Shown: piece by piece, positions 12,470-24,275 of the stretch
How the letters are laid out: every line of letters begins with the position of its first letter
Position numbering within the stretch: the first letter of the stretch is position 1
NCBI GenBank assembly: GCA_028023455.1
Contig: JAQFVV010006475.1
Span: 1,196,763 to 1,260,762 of the forward strand
Source of the DNA: Epiperipatus broadwayi
Lineage: Eukaryota; Onychophora; Udeonychophora; Euonychophora; Peripatidae
Direction: 5' to 3'
DNA length: 64,000 nt
The notes under the pieces: model-generated
The model's database searches: none
What the model saw: the letters and a program-made list of their open reading frames with translations, nothing else
What the model was told of the DNA's origin: nothing
Translations under genes and position numbers: made by a program

Positions 12470-12870
12470 TTAAACCAAGCGCACTACAGGAATTTATAAA
12501 ACATTTCTCTAAACGTGATTCACAGTTTTCTTACTATTATGACTTTTTGGGATGAAACAGGCATAGAAAGGTTAAATATATACATAGGAAAGCCCAGCTG
12601 GCCAAAGAATAACTTCGTCATTTGAGTATTTTCGCCAAGAAGGTGTGCATTCGCGCATATGGCGAAGTGATACAAAAGTTGAGGTAGGTCTGGTGATATG
12701 ATAAGCCGGCATATGGTATTCCGCATAGAGCATCCAATACTTTAGCCTCATGTCCTACAGGGAGTATAATCCCTGATTATGACCAATTTTTAAAATGAAG
12801 GGAAAACTTAGGAAAAGCTTGGATAACTTCAGATTCTCGAAAGTTTCCGAATGACAAAGCATTTACACTT
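12470..12870. other. Less AT-rich patch of unknown origin
   Basis: Base composition is clearly less AT-rich than its surroundings and contains CpG-bearing words such as TTCGCGCATATGGCG. A 68-codon minus-strand frame (12520-12726) crosses it but resembles nothing I know and has no splice signals I can defend. It is probably an old transposon piece. Confidence 0.3.
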
Positions 12871-13499
12871 TATAGAAATGTTGAAATATGCCAGCAATAC
12901 AATATACATATGAAAATAAAACTAATGTTTAATATTACAACTTTAAACAGTTTAATTCTCTGTGCATAATGGCTTTGCATGATAGTGAATCATGCTATGA
13001 ATATCAAATAAGACATTTATTTAATTAGTCATTTAATACTTTCCCGTATATGCTTCAGACAAAATTAAAGCTTCGAGTTATTTGGCCATTTGGGTGGTTA
13101 CAGTGATTAACATTTAATTCTAAATTGCGATCTTTCATGAACAAAATCAAAACAAAATTAAATAAGAGAGTTCTTGAACAATCAACCCCACAAGTCTTTT
13201 TTAACATAAACATTAAATCTTACAGGGAATGAGTGATAAATAAATTATTATCATTATAATTTACTTTACTTAAAAAAAAACAATTATAGATCAAACTTGT
13301 GAGGTTGAGCTGAATTGGCATACTAAATAGAAAACTTTAAAATGCTGTAGAAAATATATAATAGTATTAAACAAAATGCACAGACTCAAAGCTAGAATAA
13401 AGGTGAAATCAGAGTTAATGTTATAAGAAATATAGTACAGATTATAGAGGTTTTACAGGCAGAGATTATGTATCAATATTAAAAAAAACCATTAATTAG
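12871..13499. other. AT-rich intron, nothing recognised
   Basis: No coding or structural signal was found. Confidence 0.55.
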
Positions 13500-13960
13500 T
13501 ATATGTAGGCAAGCACGGACAACTTTACTTAGATATTGGACTGTTACCTAAGCATACTCTGAATCAATGGCTGGATGGTTCATTCTCTGGGTTTAGATTT
13601 ATGGGGATCAGCTTGGTGGTCAGCAATCTTGGTCATTACCACTTTTTCATTGGTAACAGCATTCTTTTGTGACAGGAGCTTTATGGTAGCATTCTGGAGA
13701 CAGCCCCAAGAGGCACAGGAAAGATAGTTTGGCCTCCTACTCGACTGGCATTCTGGAATCACTTGTCACTCTAAATTCTTTTCTTGTTGTTCTCGTCAGG
13801 AAAGAAGAAAAGGAAAAAAGTGAAGAGCAAAGAGAAAAGTGCCCTTATCTCCAGTCTACTCTATTTATATGCCCCAAACTATTACAGGAATGCCTCTGTT
13901 CATTGACCCAGAGGCAGATAAGACAATAAATTTCTTACCAAATTGCAGCCCATTCTTAAT
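13500..13960 (-). mobile_element. Possible solo LTR or promoter-bearing transposon fragment
   Basis: This patch is much less AT-rich than its neighbours. Read on the minus strand it has TATAAATAG at 13861-13869, followed by a purine/pyrimidine-rich leader, in the way an LTR promoter would. Both strands have short open frames (13580-13762 minus, 13729-13929 plus) that match no family I know. No matching terminal repeats or target duplication were identified, so the LTR reading is tentative. An unrelated insertion or an exon of another gene cannot be excluded. Confidence 0.25.
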
Positions 13961-14165
13961 TAAAAGTAAAATATAAGAAGCTGATAAGGTTCAAATCACA
14001 TTCCAGCCCAATAGAATTTAGGAATAAAAATAAATGAAACAAAGAACTTTCATTAGCAAAATATATTTAGTTAAAATGATTAATTTATAAAAGGTAAAAA
14101 CCCTAAAAAAAACTATGATAAAAAAATATTTTAATTAATGAAAGCCAAGCTTTAAAAATATTTAA

Positions 14166-14424
14166 TTAGTGAAGCAAAACTTCACAATGGGTTATTTTGA
14201 ACCTGCCATCTTGGTTATATCTTCTTTCTTTTATATTTCTACAAAACTGAAATTTAAACACAAATAATTTTATAAAAAAAATGACAAACTTTACGTGATT
14301 ACAAATTTTTCTTTTTACAAAAAAATATAAGATCAAAATATTTAAAAGTAACAAAATAACCAAATCAAAATTATAAATATTTGTTATACATGAAAGTTTT
14401 TGCATATTATAAATATATATACGT
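14166..14424. other. AT-rich spacer with a spurious open frame
   Basis: A 79-codon minus-strand frame (14166-14405) is L/I/F/K-rich and shows no known domain. It is best regarded as chance in AT-rich DNA. Confidence 0.5.
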
Positions 14425-14560
14425 CACCGTGTAGTAGGTGATGGCACTGTTAGTAAATTAAATGATTGCTGGGTTTGAACCTGTAGATTGTTAGTTTTTA
14501 GAAAGGAAAACATCAAGCTCACTCTGACTACAGAGTGACTGCTTTACTATATATATATAT
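14425..14560 (+). mobile_element. tRNA-derived SINE candidate
   Basis: A box B-like GGTTTGAACCT at 14472-14482 lies about 35 bp after a possible box A (GTAGTAGGTGATGG, 14431-14444), the spacing of a pol III internal promoter in tRNA-derived SINEs. The body continues through CACTCTGACTACAGAGTGAC and ends in a short TA repeat near 14550-14563. A functional tRNA is unlikely, because the acceptor and anticodon stems do not form. No target-site duplication was found. Confidence 0.4.
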
Positions 14561-14570
14561 AATCAATAAA

Positions 14571-15566
14571 GTAAGTCATATATAGTCTATCTCAATGAAA
14601 AGAACTGATTCTCTCCAAGCTGCCTGCAGTTGTTATTCCTGAATCAACATATATGTGTTATGAGTGACATGGTTTAGTATTTACTATAAAAAGTTTAATG
14701 TGCTTATGTGTTTCATACCATTGTCAATCATCAATACTCTTCCTGCCATCACAAATTTTCTAAACTGCTTAAAAACATTGTGACTCATAACTTCACTGCT
14801 ATGTGCAGTTTGAATCATTTTGAATATTTCAATAGCAGTTTTGCTTAATTTAAACAAAATTTAATGCAAACACATTGTTCCAGCATGGATTAAAGTATGA
14901 AATGCACTAATTTTCATAACATATGTTTCAGATATGATAGTTATTAAATTTTTTGTGGTGAATAGTTTGTCTGTGTATACATAACACATTCATTGATTCA
15001 GTCATGGGATAGCAGTCAGCTTGAAATGAAAACCAATCACTTTTTATTAAAATATATGTTTATTTGTAATGCATGATTAATTATTTAAAAGTAGTTATCT
15101 TTGTTCATGTTTTACACTTATTGAAACCTCAAAGCAATGAGAAGAGTTATTAAACAAGTCCCAGAATAGCCCTTCTTTCTAAAAGTGGTATCTAGTACCC
15201 TGACCAATAAGTGTTCAATATGAATAACTTTTATCAACTACAGTATTTAGGATTACATGATGTATCTAGAATTATAATTTTAAATAACACATGATTATGA
15301 AAAATAATAACTAGCACAAAGTTCTTGCTTTTGTCATCAGCAGTAGATTAAAGGTTAATTATTATTTATGTATTTTTTTTATTGCTTTCTTACCTATTAC
15401 AATTCAGTTGTTTGTCACAATTGCTATTCCAACTATTTTTATTAACCATTTTCCCATTAAGGTAATGATTTTATTTTCTAATCAAGTTTTGTTCTTAACT
15501 ATGTATTGTGTATGTTAAAAATTATTACTTTTAAGTTATTATAATTTTCAATATTTTTTTTAATAG
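14571..15566. other. Distal end of intron 1
   Basis: Mixed AT-rich sequence with no recognised element. It ends in a T-rich tract and TTTTTTTAATAG, the acceptor of exon B (AG at 15565-15566). Confidence 0.7.
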
Positions 15567-15716
15567 GTTAGAATTAGAAAGTAAAATTCAAGAGTTAGAA
15601 AGATACAAAATTGATGAAAGTAATCAAAGGCAAATTGATGTTAAAAAAGCTGAAGATAATGCCAGGCTAGCTATTCACAATAAAGAATTACTTGAAAAGG
15701 AATGTAATGTGTTACG
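15567..15716 (+). CDS. CEP83: CEP83-like protein, internal exon B
   Basis: Internal exon of 150 nt between AATAG and the consensus donor GGTAAGT (GT at 15717). Its first base completes the lysine codon left open by exon A; 49 codons follow, and two bases are carried to exon C. The peptide begins LELESKIQELERYKIDES and continues through KKAEDNARLAIHNK to LEKECNVL. With exon A it rebuilds the EKLELE-x2-LxxLE signature that I recall in vertebrate CEP83. It is coiled-coil throughout, with no gap or stop. The introns on its two sides are about 14.9 and 23.1 kb. Confidence rests on phase agreement and remembered similarity. Confidence 0.83.
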
Positions 15717-16699
15717 GTAAGTAACTTACATATGTATACATATTGCTATATTATGAGAAGTTTTATAAAATTATGTTAAACAAGGTGACTCATTTTAAAT
15801 AAAGTTTGTGAATTGACATTTATTAATGTATTATGTCTGCCTTTATTTCAGGCCACTGAAGGCAATGATTAGAACATTATCTCTTTAGGATACTTAAATA
15901 TGAGAATGTTTCAAGTTACACTCAAATATATTCTGCTTAAAGTAATTTGATTTCTATTTTCAGCATCATTTTTTTTTTCTCATGTGTCATAGATTCTACC
16001 TTAAAAACCTCATCTATGAATTGCTTAATACTAAATCATTCACCCATATTTGAAACTTGCATTAAAGAATTTTTATTTTAAAAAATTCTTGGATTTGTAA
16101 GCAGTTTTAGATGTCATAATAACCTGACTGAAATTCTCTGACACTGCTTTTTTTTTTTTTTTTTTGAGTCAAAATGAAAAAGTAATTACATAAAAATATA
16201 GATTTAAGTCTTTTGTTCATAACTGTACAAGTATCTTAGATATATTATTTTACTTTGAAAGCATGCTAGGCAGTAATAAAGCTAAATATTTTTTAAAAAA
16301 CTATCTTTTCTATGAGTATTTTCATTTTACCAGAACAAATCTTTAGTATATAATTTGTACAAATAAATAACATCTAAGAAAAAGTATATATATATATTGT
16401 GCCCTTTTGTATGGGTCACCATTTAAGTTTTGTGCTAATCTAGTAGAAAATTTTAAATTTAAGAAGTGTTTTAAAAATGTGATGTTGACTTTGCTTGTGG
16501 TAATGTTACCATAGGTTTAATTAGATCAATCTATGAGTATTTGATATGTGAATTGTGTTGGTATTGAGAAGATATTTAAAAATGATGATGATTATGATGT
16601 AATACTGCATTAATAAAATTAATGACAAATGTTTGAAGCTAAAGTATGTAAAAGACAAATTAAAATTAGACAAAGATATTTATTTAATTTAAAATATAT
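15717..16699. other. Proximal part of intron 2, nothing recognised
   Basis: AT-rich sequence with a poly-T run near 16147-16165. No gene or repeat family was identified. Confidence 0.6.
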
Positions 16700-19600
16700 G
16701 TTAAAAGTAAATAGAAATATTTTAAATTATAAGTACTCAAATTGAGATTAATATTTGATTTTAATCATATCAAATAATTATTTTAAAATCTGATATAATA
16801 TCTTATTTATTTTTAAAAAATAAATATTTATTTTAAAAAAGCAATTGTTAAGTTATTTTTAGATTATGGGAAGCGTTTCTTGTATTGTAAAGACAGATGT
16901 TAATTAGAGATACATACACACATGCTTGGAAGCTTTCTCATAAAGTTGCAAAAACTATTTTAAAATTATGTTGTGAAATTTATAAATAATACGTGAGTTA
17001 TCACGAGATAAAAATAAAGATATTAATGTAGAATATTAAATCTGATTTTTAAAAATATTGTCTTAAAAATATAACGTATTTAAAAAGATTTAATTTATTT
17101 TAAATGATCTTATAAAAGTTAAAATTTAGGCCAAGTGAGAAAGAATATTTCAAAAGAATGTTTGATAGATTTGAATAAACGATAAAGATTATTTTTAAAA
17201 AATGTAATAATATTAAATATTAAATAAGTTATTATTTTATTTTTAATAGTGTGTTAGTAAATATGTAAATAAGCTAGAAGGTTTGATTGTTTAAATGTAC
17301 CAATCAGATAAGGAGTTTCTGCTAGTATAAAAGCTGGATTCAATTGTTGAAGGGGGCTCTCTGTGTAATTAAATTTCTAAGTTAATCGTGCTATTGAGAA
17401 AATAGCCAAGTAAATTTATAAACGCTCTTAAAATCAGTTTTAAAATCATAAGAGTGTTATTGTATATAATTTTATAATTTTTAAATGATAAATATGCAGT
17501 AGAAACTTAATAATTCCCTATTGGTCTTCTCAATATCGGATAATCATGGAAACATCACGTATCGGAGAAATATATCAGAAACTTTATGCTAGAGAAATAA
17601 TAGACGCTGGATTAGTACATAAAACTACGAGATGGAGAAAAGTAGTATTTTGGACTATAAATAGTTTTAAAAGTTTAAATTACTATTGTCTATTATAAAT
17701 AGATATTTAAAAGAAATATGAATACTTCTATAGAAAGAAAGTATTTTTGCAGATTTTAAAAGATTAAAATGTATATCTTAAGTAAAGATATAAAAAGTAG
17801 TAATTTTAATAAATACTTGCCTTGTTAGGTCTTTGTGCTTAAAAGACTAAATATTGACGATTTGAAAAGGCAAATAGATTATAAAGATGATTATTTAAAA
17901 TCGTAATATAATAAAATTATTATATTAAAGTAATCTAAAACGCTGGACATTATAGATGGAAAAATAAATTCTTACCTAGATATATTGTTTTTGAAAAATG
18001 CGCAAGTAATACGTGGACGTCCAGGCCAAACCAAATTAGGCCAAGTTAAGTTAATGGAAGTAATTAAATGAGAATAATTCAACAATTATAAATTAATTTA
18101 GAAATATTAACTTTTGAACAATATTTTATGAAGAACTGGATCCAGAAAGAAAATTTATAAACTATTTTTTTAATTTTATTTTGTTTTTCTTGTGGGAACT
18201 TAGTTTTATTTTAAAAAAGAACGTTATCATTTTTTTATAAACTTTCAAGAAACACGTGATACAACGGAACAGGAAATAGTGTTTTTATTGACTTTATACG
18301 TAGGATATTTGTTAAAACTTTTATGGTAGAACAGAAGACGTCGTTGGAAATATGTAATATAAACTTTTATTTTATTTATTTAACATAAAATTTAAAATAT
18401 TATTAAACTATTAAAAGTAGGTTAAGTACATTTATTAAATAATAACTTAAAAATAATATAATAATTAATTACATAAATTTATTTTATAATTAATATAACA
18501 CGGAATATTCTAATGAATGTTTATGAGTATAAATGTGAATGATTTTTATTTTATGAAGCTGCAAATTCCGAAGAATGCTGGGTAGCAGATTGGACATTAT
18601 TATTATTATGGTAAAAATATTGTATAATGATTTTTAATGAATTTAATATGTTTTTCTTTAGATCAACTGAATATTATGTTGTTGTAGAATGAATGGATAG
18701 ATATTTTATGAAAACACATACATTATATTGGCAACGAATTTTATTAAAATATGCATAAGTTTTAATCTATAATATCAACATGATACAACATTACGTAAGA
18801 AGCTTAGAAATAATTATATGATTCTTTCATAAATAAATTTTGATATTTTATTATGTTATAGTATTAGAATTATATTTATTCTTTATTTAGGTAATTATTT
18901 TATTATTTACAAGATAAGAATAGATTTGAAAAGACTCTATTTTTTGTATTTTGTTTTATTAAATAAATTAAGTTACGTTATGGGTAAAAGCTTATATTTG
19001 GATTGAAGTTTATTAAGTATAGACGATGTAGTATAGGTAATTTGGATGATGAATATTTTATTTAAAGTTGATGTTTGTTTTCCGGAAATTTTAGATAAAG
19101 TTTAGAATATGTTTTATAGATAGAAATTATTAGAAAGGATTAAAATAACACATAAAGTAAAGTAATGATTTTTACACAGAAAAGAATCATAGAATTTATC
19201 TAAGGTAATGCTTTATGAATTTAGAATTGATAAATGATTTAAATAATAATATTTGAACAATAGAGATATATAATGCATATTTGATAAAACATATAACAGG
19301 AATTACATTAAGTAAAGTATAATTACAGTCAATTATTTGTTATACACTATAAAGATACATTAATTTATATAAAGCATTAAGCAATGCTAACAATAAAGTG
19401 AATACATGATAATACATTATAAATGGTAATACTTAATTAATGTAGCTATTTAATTAGTAGAGTTTCATTGTTTACACATGCTACATAAATAGTCTTGACA
19501 TATATTGTTATTTGTAGTAATTAAAGTACACTACTATTTATTTTAAGAAAAATCTAAGTTTTGAAAACATACTATAATATTATTGGTATAGCATTTGAAG

Positions 19601-20800
19601 GAATGTAAAATTGCTTATTAAGTACATGAGTTAATAATAGTGTAAGCCTCTTATATTTGTATTTTCCTATTTTATTTTTTATTTATTTTTCTAAATTCTA
19701 AAACTGTAAATAGTGTAAATAAATTCTTATTTGAAGTTATTGTAAATAAATTTGTTAATTTGTTTTAAAAGTGTGTCGAGTTTCATTATTTTTCACCACA
19801 GCATTTTGACATCAGATGATTTGAAATAAACATAATATTTGCACAAAATAAATTTGTTATTATTACTTAGAATTGAATACCATATTTGCTTAACATTATT
19901 TTATAAGAATTGATTGACATGAACATAAATATTACAATGGTCATAAGATGATTATAATGCACATTATAAGAATACAATATTATTTACTGCCACAGATTAT
20001 TAAGTATAAGATTTTGATCTATTTTAAAATGAAGATACCATATGAAATAAAAGATATACATGTGATTGTTTATTCATTTAATGATTGATTATATAATAGA
20101 AATAGATGAGATTAAATTACACTCTAAGATTGGTCTTATTTATTATTATTATTAAAATAAGTTAGGTGTATTTAAGTTTGATATAAAATCCCACATCATA
20201 CTTATTTACATGAGTTATTATTATTTTAAAACTGAGAAGAACCTGAGATTATTTAATTATGTTTTAAGTTAAAAGTTAGGAATTATTTTAGTATTATTAA
20301 AGATAATTTATTTCATTTAAAAGTCATAAGAATGCTATAGATGTAGTGGTAGGATGATAAGGTAGTGGTAGTATTCTTATGCCATTGAGATGGTATCTTG
20401 GAAGATATTAACTCAGTGTAAATCTGCTTATTACTTTGTAACTTTACTTCACAGTCTCATAATTTTATTAAATACTTATTTAATTAATATAATCTGGAAC
20501 TATATTGATTTGGATAATTGATAATAAATTTAATTAAGATGTGATAATATAAAAAGTATATTAAAAATAGATATGCAAATTTTAATTAAGCATAATAATG
20601 TAACTGAGCTAGTTGTATTTAAAACTATTTTATATATCAAGAAGTAAGGGTACAATATATATATATATTATAATGGTGTATGTGAACTAAACATGTTAGG
20701 AAGAACATATACATTGGTTATTCATCTTATGTAATAGAATGCATGAATGATAAAATATATAATTTGTAAATCAGAGCTTATTTATTTTTGCTAATCTGCA
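16700..20800. other. Cytosine-poor intron segment with LTR-like scraps
   Basis: Over about 4 kb the plus strand has far fewer C than G. At about 17323-17335 a TATAAAAGC sequence is followed by CTCTCTGTG and, 200 bp later, an ATG-led short frame (METSRIGEIYQKLYARE, from 17547). Near 19695-19815 there are several AATAAA-like words and then TTTCACCACAGCATTTTGAC. These could be remains of LTR retrotransposons, but I could not match two LTRs, nor find gag or pol motifs. Nothing else is recognised. Confidence 0.3.
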
Positions 20801-23490
20801 ATTATTTCCACTATATGAGTGGCATGCATATCAGGATATTTACTCATCATAATCATTACATATCTTTCTACTCCCAATACATTAGCTTTTTAGCAAGCAC
20901 AACAAAAATAGAAATCATGAGACAAATTTTTGTTTGTTATATTAGTAATAATGAAAAGAGTACATGATAAATTATAATATAACCTGCCAGAACAACTGGT
21001 ACTCCATAAATATTTATCAAACCTAAAATAAAATAAGTGAATGAGAATGAGAACCATCATATAAATAACAATGATATAACTTTATATAATATATTGTACC
21101 CATGGAACCATGGAGATAAGCAAGTATCAACATGTAAATTATAAATTGTGGTGAATCAAGGAATCAGGCTAAGCTCAGAGTTCTTTGCTACTGCAATTTA
21201 TGCTAACAATAAAGAGAGCTACAATAATGATAATAATATTCATTAAACATTATAAAATATAACTAAATAAAATTTTAAGAGGAGGAGAAACCTCAATTCA
21301 TTCTTTTAAAACTTTTAAAGCTCCCAATATTGATAAACACACATAACAAAATAGCAAGGATACAATAATTTCTTTACTTATAATAAAATTTCTTTCATTA
21401 TTCCTCCAGTATAGTCTTACACCTCAATTCCCTCTTTATCATCTTATTACCATGATCAGATCCATATTTTAATGTTTAATTTTCTCAATATTTTGCTTTA
21501 TGGACATGTTGTTAATAAATGAATGATATCCTAGTGATAATTATGAGAAGACATACACTCACTCTACAAGCTAATGTCTACTTATTATATAATAATAATA
21601 ATGGAAAACTTTTATAAAATATTTTAATTAAAACAAAAATGTATAAAACTCTAAATTTGGAATAATACAATCATCTTCTAGGATAGCATTCAAATACCAA
21701 AATGGAAAAGGATTTTATGGCTACTCAAAATATTCATCAACAACATAAATAAATTTTATTAAATTAAAACAGACAATGATTGACTATAAAAGCAGTCTTA
21801 TTTAAATAAATTGCAGTTTTAAATTGCAATGATCAATAGAATAAAATGACTAATATTTTATTTCAAATGCATTCTTTGTATCTGCAAAATCATCATCACT
21901 AAATAGTTGAATATTTCAATTTATGCAATTGTACTTTGAATAAACAGCATAAAAATATTTGTATTATAAATTACAGAATGTTTAGATTCCTGTATATTGA
22001 TTGGTGAATACCAAGACATTATAGAGACACTCCACAAGACTTAATAACAAAAATAACATTTATTTTACAATAAACAAATTTTTATAAACATTATGGGAAG
22101 GGTGTTATAAAATTTCAAAACACTGTTACAATAATCCAATGCTGTTGTTTACAGGAGAATACTTTACAATTTAAACGTATTTAAAATTAATAAATTAAAT
22201 GGATAAATTAAATATCCATGACCTATGATCGTCTTAAGTGAACAAGTACATTTGATAAGTAAGAGATTATTATAAGAAATTTTATCCTTCAAATTAAATA
22301 GTTATTATCACTAAAATATTTTGTGTCTTTAAAGTGATATTAAATTATAAACAAATATATGGCACAAGCTTTATATTTTTCTACATAAAATATATGTCCT
22401 AAACAATTCTATAATCTATAGTTTTCACTAATTTATATATTAGTTATCAATTCTATTGTCTTTAATTTCTGGACTTGTATTAAATCTTTAAATTGTTCTC
22501 TGAGGTTACACATAGACACTCTATGCTCTTGTCCCAACAATGAGTAAACTTAAATGATATTTGAATCTTACCAATCCAGTGATGACTTGTTTCTGGATAA
22601 TGATGATGATGCATATTGTTTATTTAGGTTAAAGAATATAAATTTATAATTTTGAATAACTCATCATTGTTTTTATCTCATGTAGTGCTTGCAAAGCACA
22701 GGAAAACAGATTTACACATCGAAACTCTCAACATACATTTGGGGAATTAAAAATGCTCCTGAAGAAAGGATGATACACTTCAAAATAACAAGCCTATCAA
22801 TTAGCAATATACTAAAATATACACTACACTATACAGGGAGGTAAATACAAAATAAAGAAGATGCTTCTAAGGAAAAGCTAAATAAAGTAATGAACCTAGT
22901 GATGGCATGAACCCAAAATATGCACCTACTTTCTGAGGGCAAGAAAATATGTTAAGACTCTTGTCTTTAGACATATATAATAAATGGAGATGACCCACCA
23001 CAAGTACAATTATAAAACATAAGGAAAATATCAATAATACTGGAGAGAGTGACCCTCTATCTTCTTATGAAATATCTAAATTATTCCATTAGCAACAATG
23101 AGAGAGCCAAGATCCATTCCAAATCATCAAGATGGAAATAAAATTTGGATATCTTGGAAATGTACAATGGTTAGATAACATATATCACATATACAAGAGA
23201 GAAATTAATTCTAATCTCAATAAATGTAATACTAAATTGATGCATAAAACTGATAAAGTAATAATATAGTTATCAAATATGACTGAATAAATATAGCCTT
23301 AAGCAATTAAATGGACAAGAAATATACATCATCTTTCATAAACATATAAGCATTCATTATAAAGTATACTTCTCGTAATAAAGGACAAAATAATATTTTT
23401 TAAAATAGCTTAATATTAAATCATTATATAGTATATAGTATCATTAATAATAAGTGAACCTCTGTTGGGCACACTAAATCATAACATATA
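20801..23490. other. Guanine-poor intron segment, nothing recognised
   Basis: From about 20.8 kb onward the strand bias reverses, with C more frequent than G on the plus strand. No coding region, RNA gene or repeat could be supported. Confidence 0.5.
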
Positions 23491-23590
23491 AAATATTAAA
23501 ATAGCATATAACAATAATAAGTTATAAATACATGACTTAAAATATTTAAAATAGCATATAACAATAATAAGTTATAAATGCATGACTTTA
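23491..23590. repeat. 50-bp tandem duplication
   Basis: Two nearly identical 50-bp units (23491-23540 and 23541-23590) share ATAGCATATAACAATAATAA and GTTATAAATNCATGACTT. The high identity points to a recent duplication. Confidence 0.9.
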
Positions 23591-23914
23591 ACCTAAAGCA
23601 CAAAAGTTTATCAAGACCTTTTTTTATATTAAAAAATATAAATAAATATTAAAGTTCTTAATCTTGTACAGCTCATGGTTTGATAGTAAATAAATTTAAC
23701 AAGTATGTCTCTCCAAATGCTGGCAATATAATTTAAAAGAGTGCATATGCATTGATAGTTTTCTCTTTTTTGTAAAGACTTCTTTCATGCACACACAAAT
23801 AAATAAATGAATGGCCATTATTTCATGAATCATCAAACATATAATTAACAGGACAGTTTTCAACACTTTTTACTGTATTACTCTGGTTTTCCATTTTTAT
23901 CTAAGGCAGGTAAT
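23591..23914. other. AT-rich intron spacer
   Basis: No feature was recognised between the 50-bp duplication and the degenerate repeat field that follows. Confidence 0.6.
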
Positions 23915-24275
23915 TCAATACAGCAGTTTGTTCATAAACATTTCCAAATTATGCAGACTTTCTAAATAAAATATCTAATATAGTAGTTTGCCACACATAC
24001 CTTTTTTTATAATTACGCAAGCTTTCTAAATAAACATTTAAATATAATGTGGTTTAGTCAAAATATTTTTGTATAGCAGGTTTGGTCATAAACTTACTAA
24101 ATTTAAGCAAGTTCAAAATGAATATTTAAAAATAGTAGTTTTCAAAAAAAAGACTACTAATTATTCAGCACTTACTAGAATACATGATTCTATAATAATA
24201 ATCTTTATCAACATTAGTAGCATTTAGTCCATAAATGTAATTTACTAATACTATAAACATAGCATTTCATAAGAC
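23915..24275. repeat. Old, degenerate tandem repeat of ~60 bp
   Basis: Several diverged units share a start like NTAGTAGTTTGNTCATAAAC, a middle like AAATTANGCAAG and an end like CTAAATAAANATTTAAATATA. Examples begin near 23920, 23982, 24076, 24141 and 24218. Unit length drifts and identity is low, which suggests an ancient minisatellite. The field could continue further in a form too decayed to see. Confidence 0.45.

Noticed and set aside
12520-12726. Minus-strand 68-codon gene
   Set aside because: No ATG context, splice sites or recognisable domain; single short frame in a patch that is probably an old repeat.
13729-13929. Plus-strand 66-codon gene
   Set aside because: Low-complexity K/E-rich centre, no domain, and an opposite-strand TATA box suggests transposon origin instead.
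14431-14482. Functional tRNA gene
   Set aside because: Box A/box B-like words exist, but no cloverleaf with an acceptor stem and anticodon arm can be formed.
19795-19830. Copia-type primer binding site (CATTTTGACATCAGATG)
   Set aside because: It resembles a mutated initiator-Met binding site, but no paired LTRs or gag/pol motifs were found in either direction.
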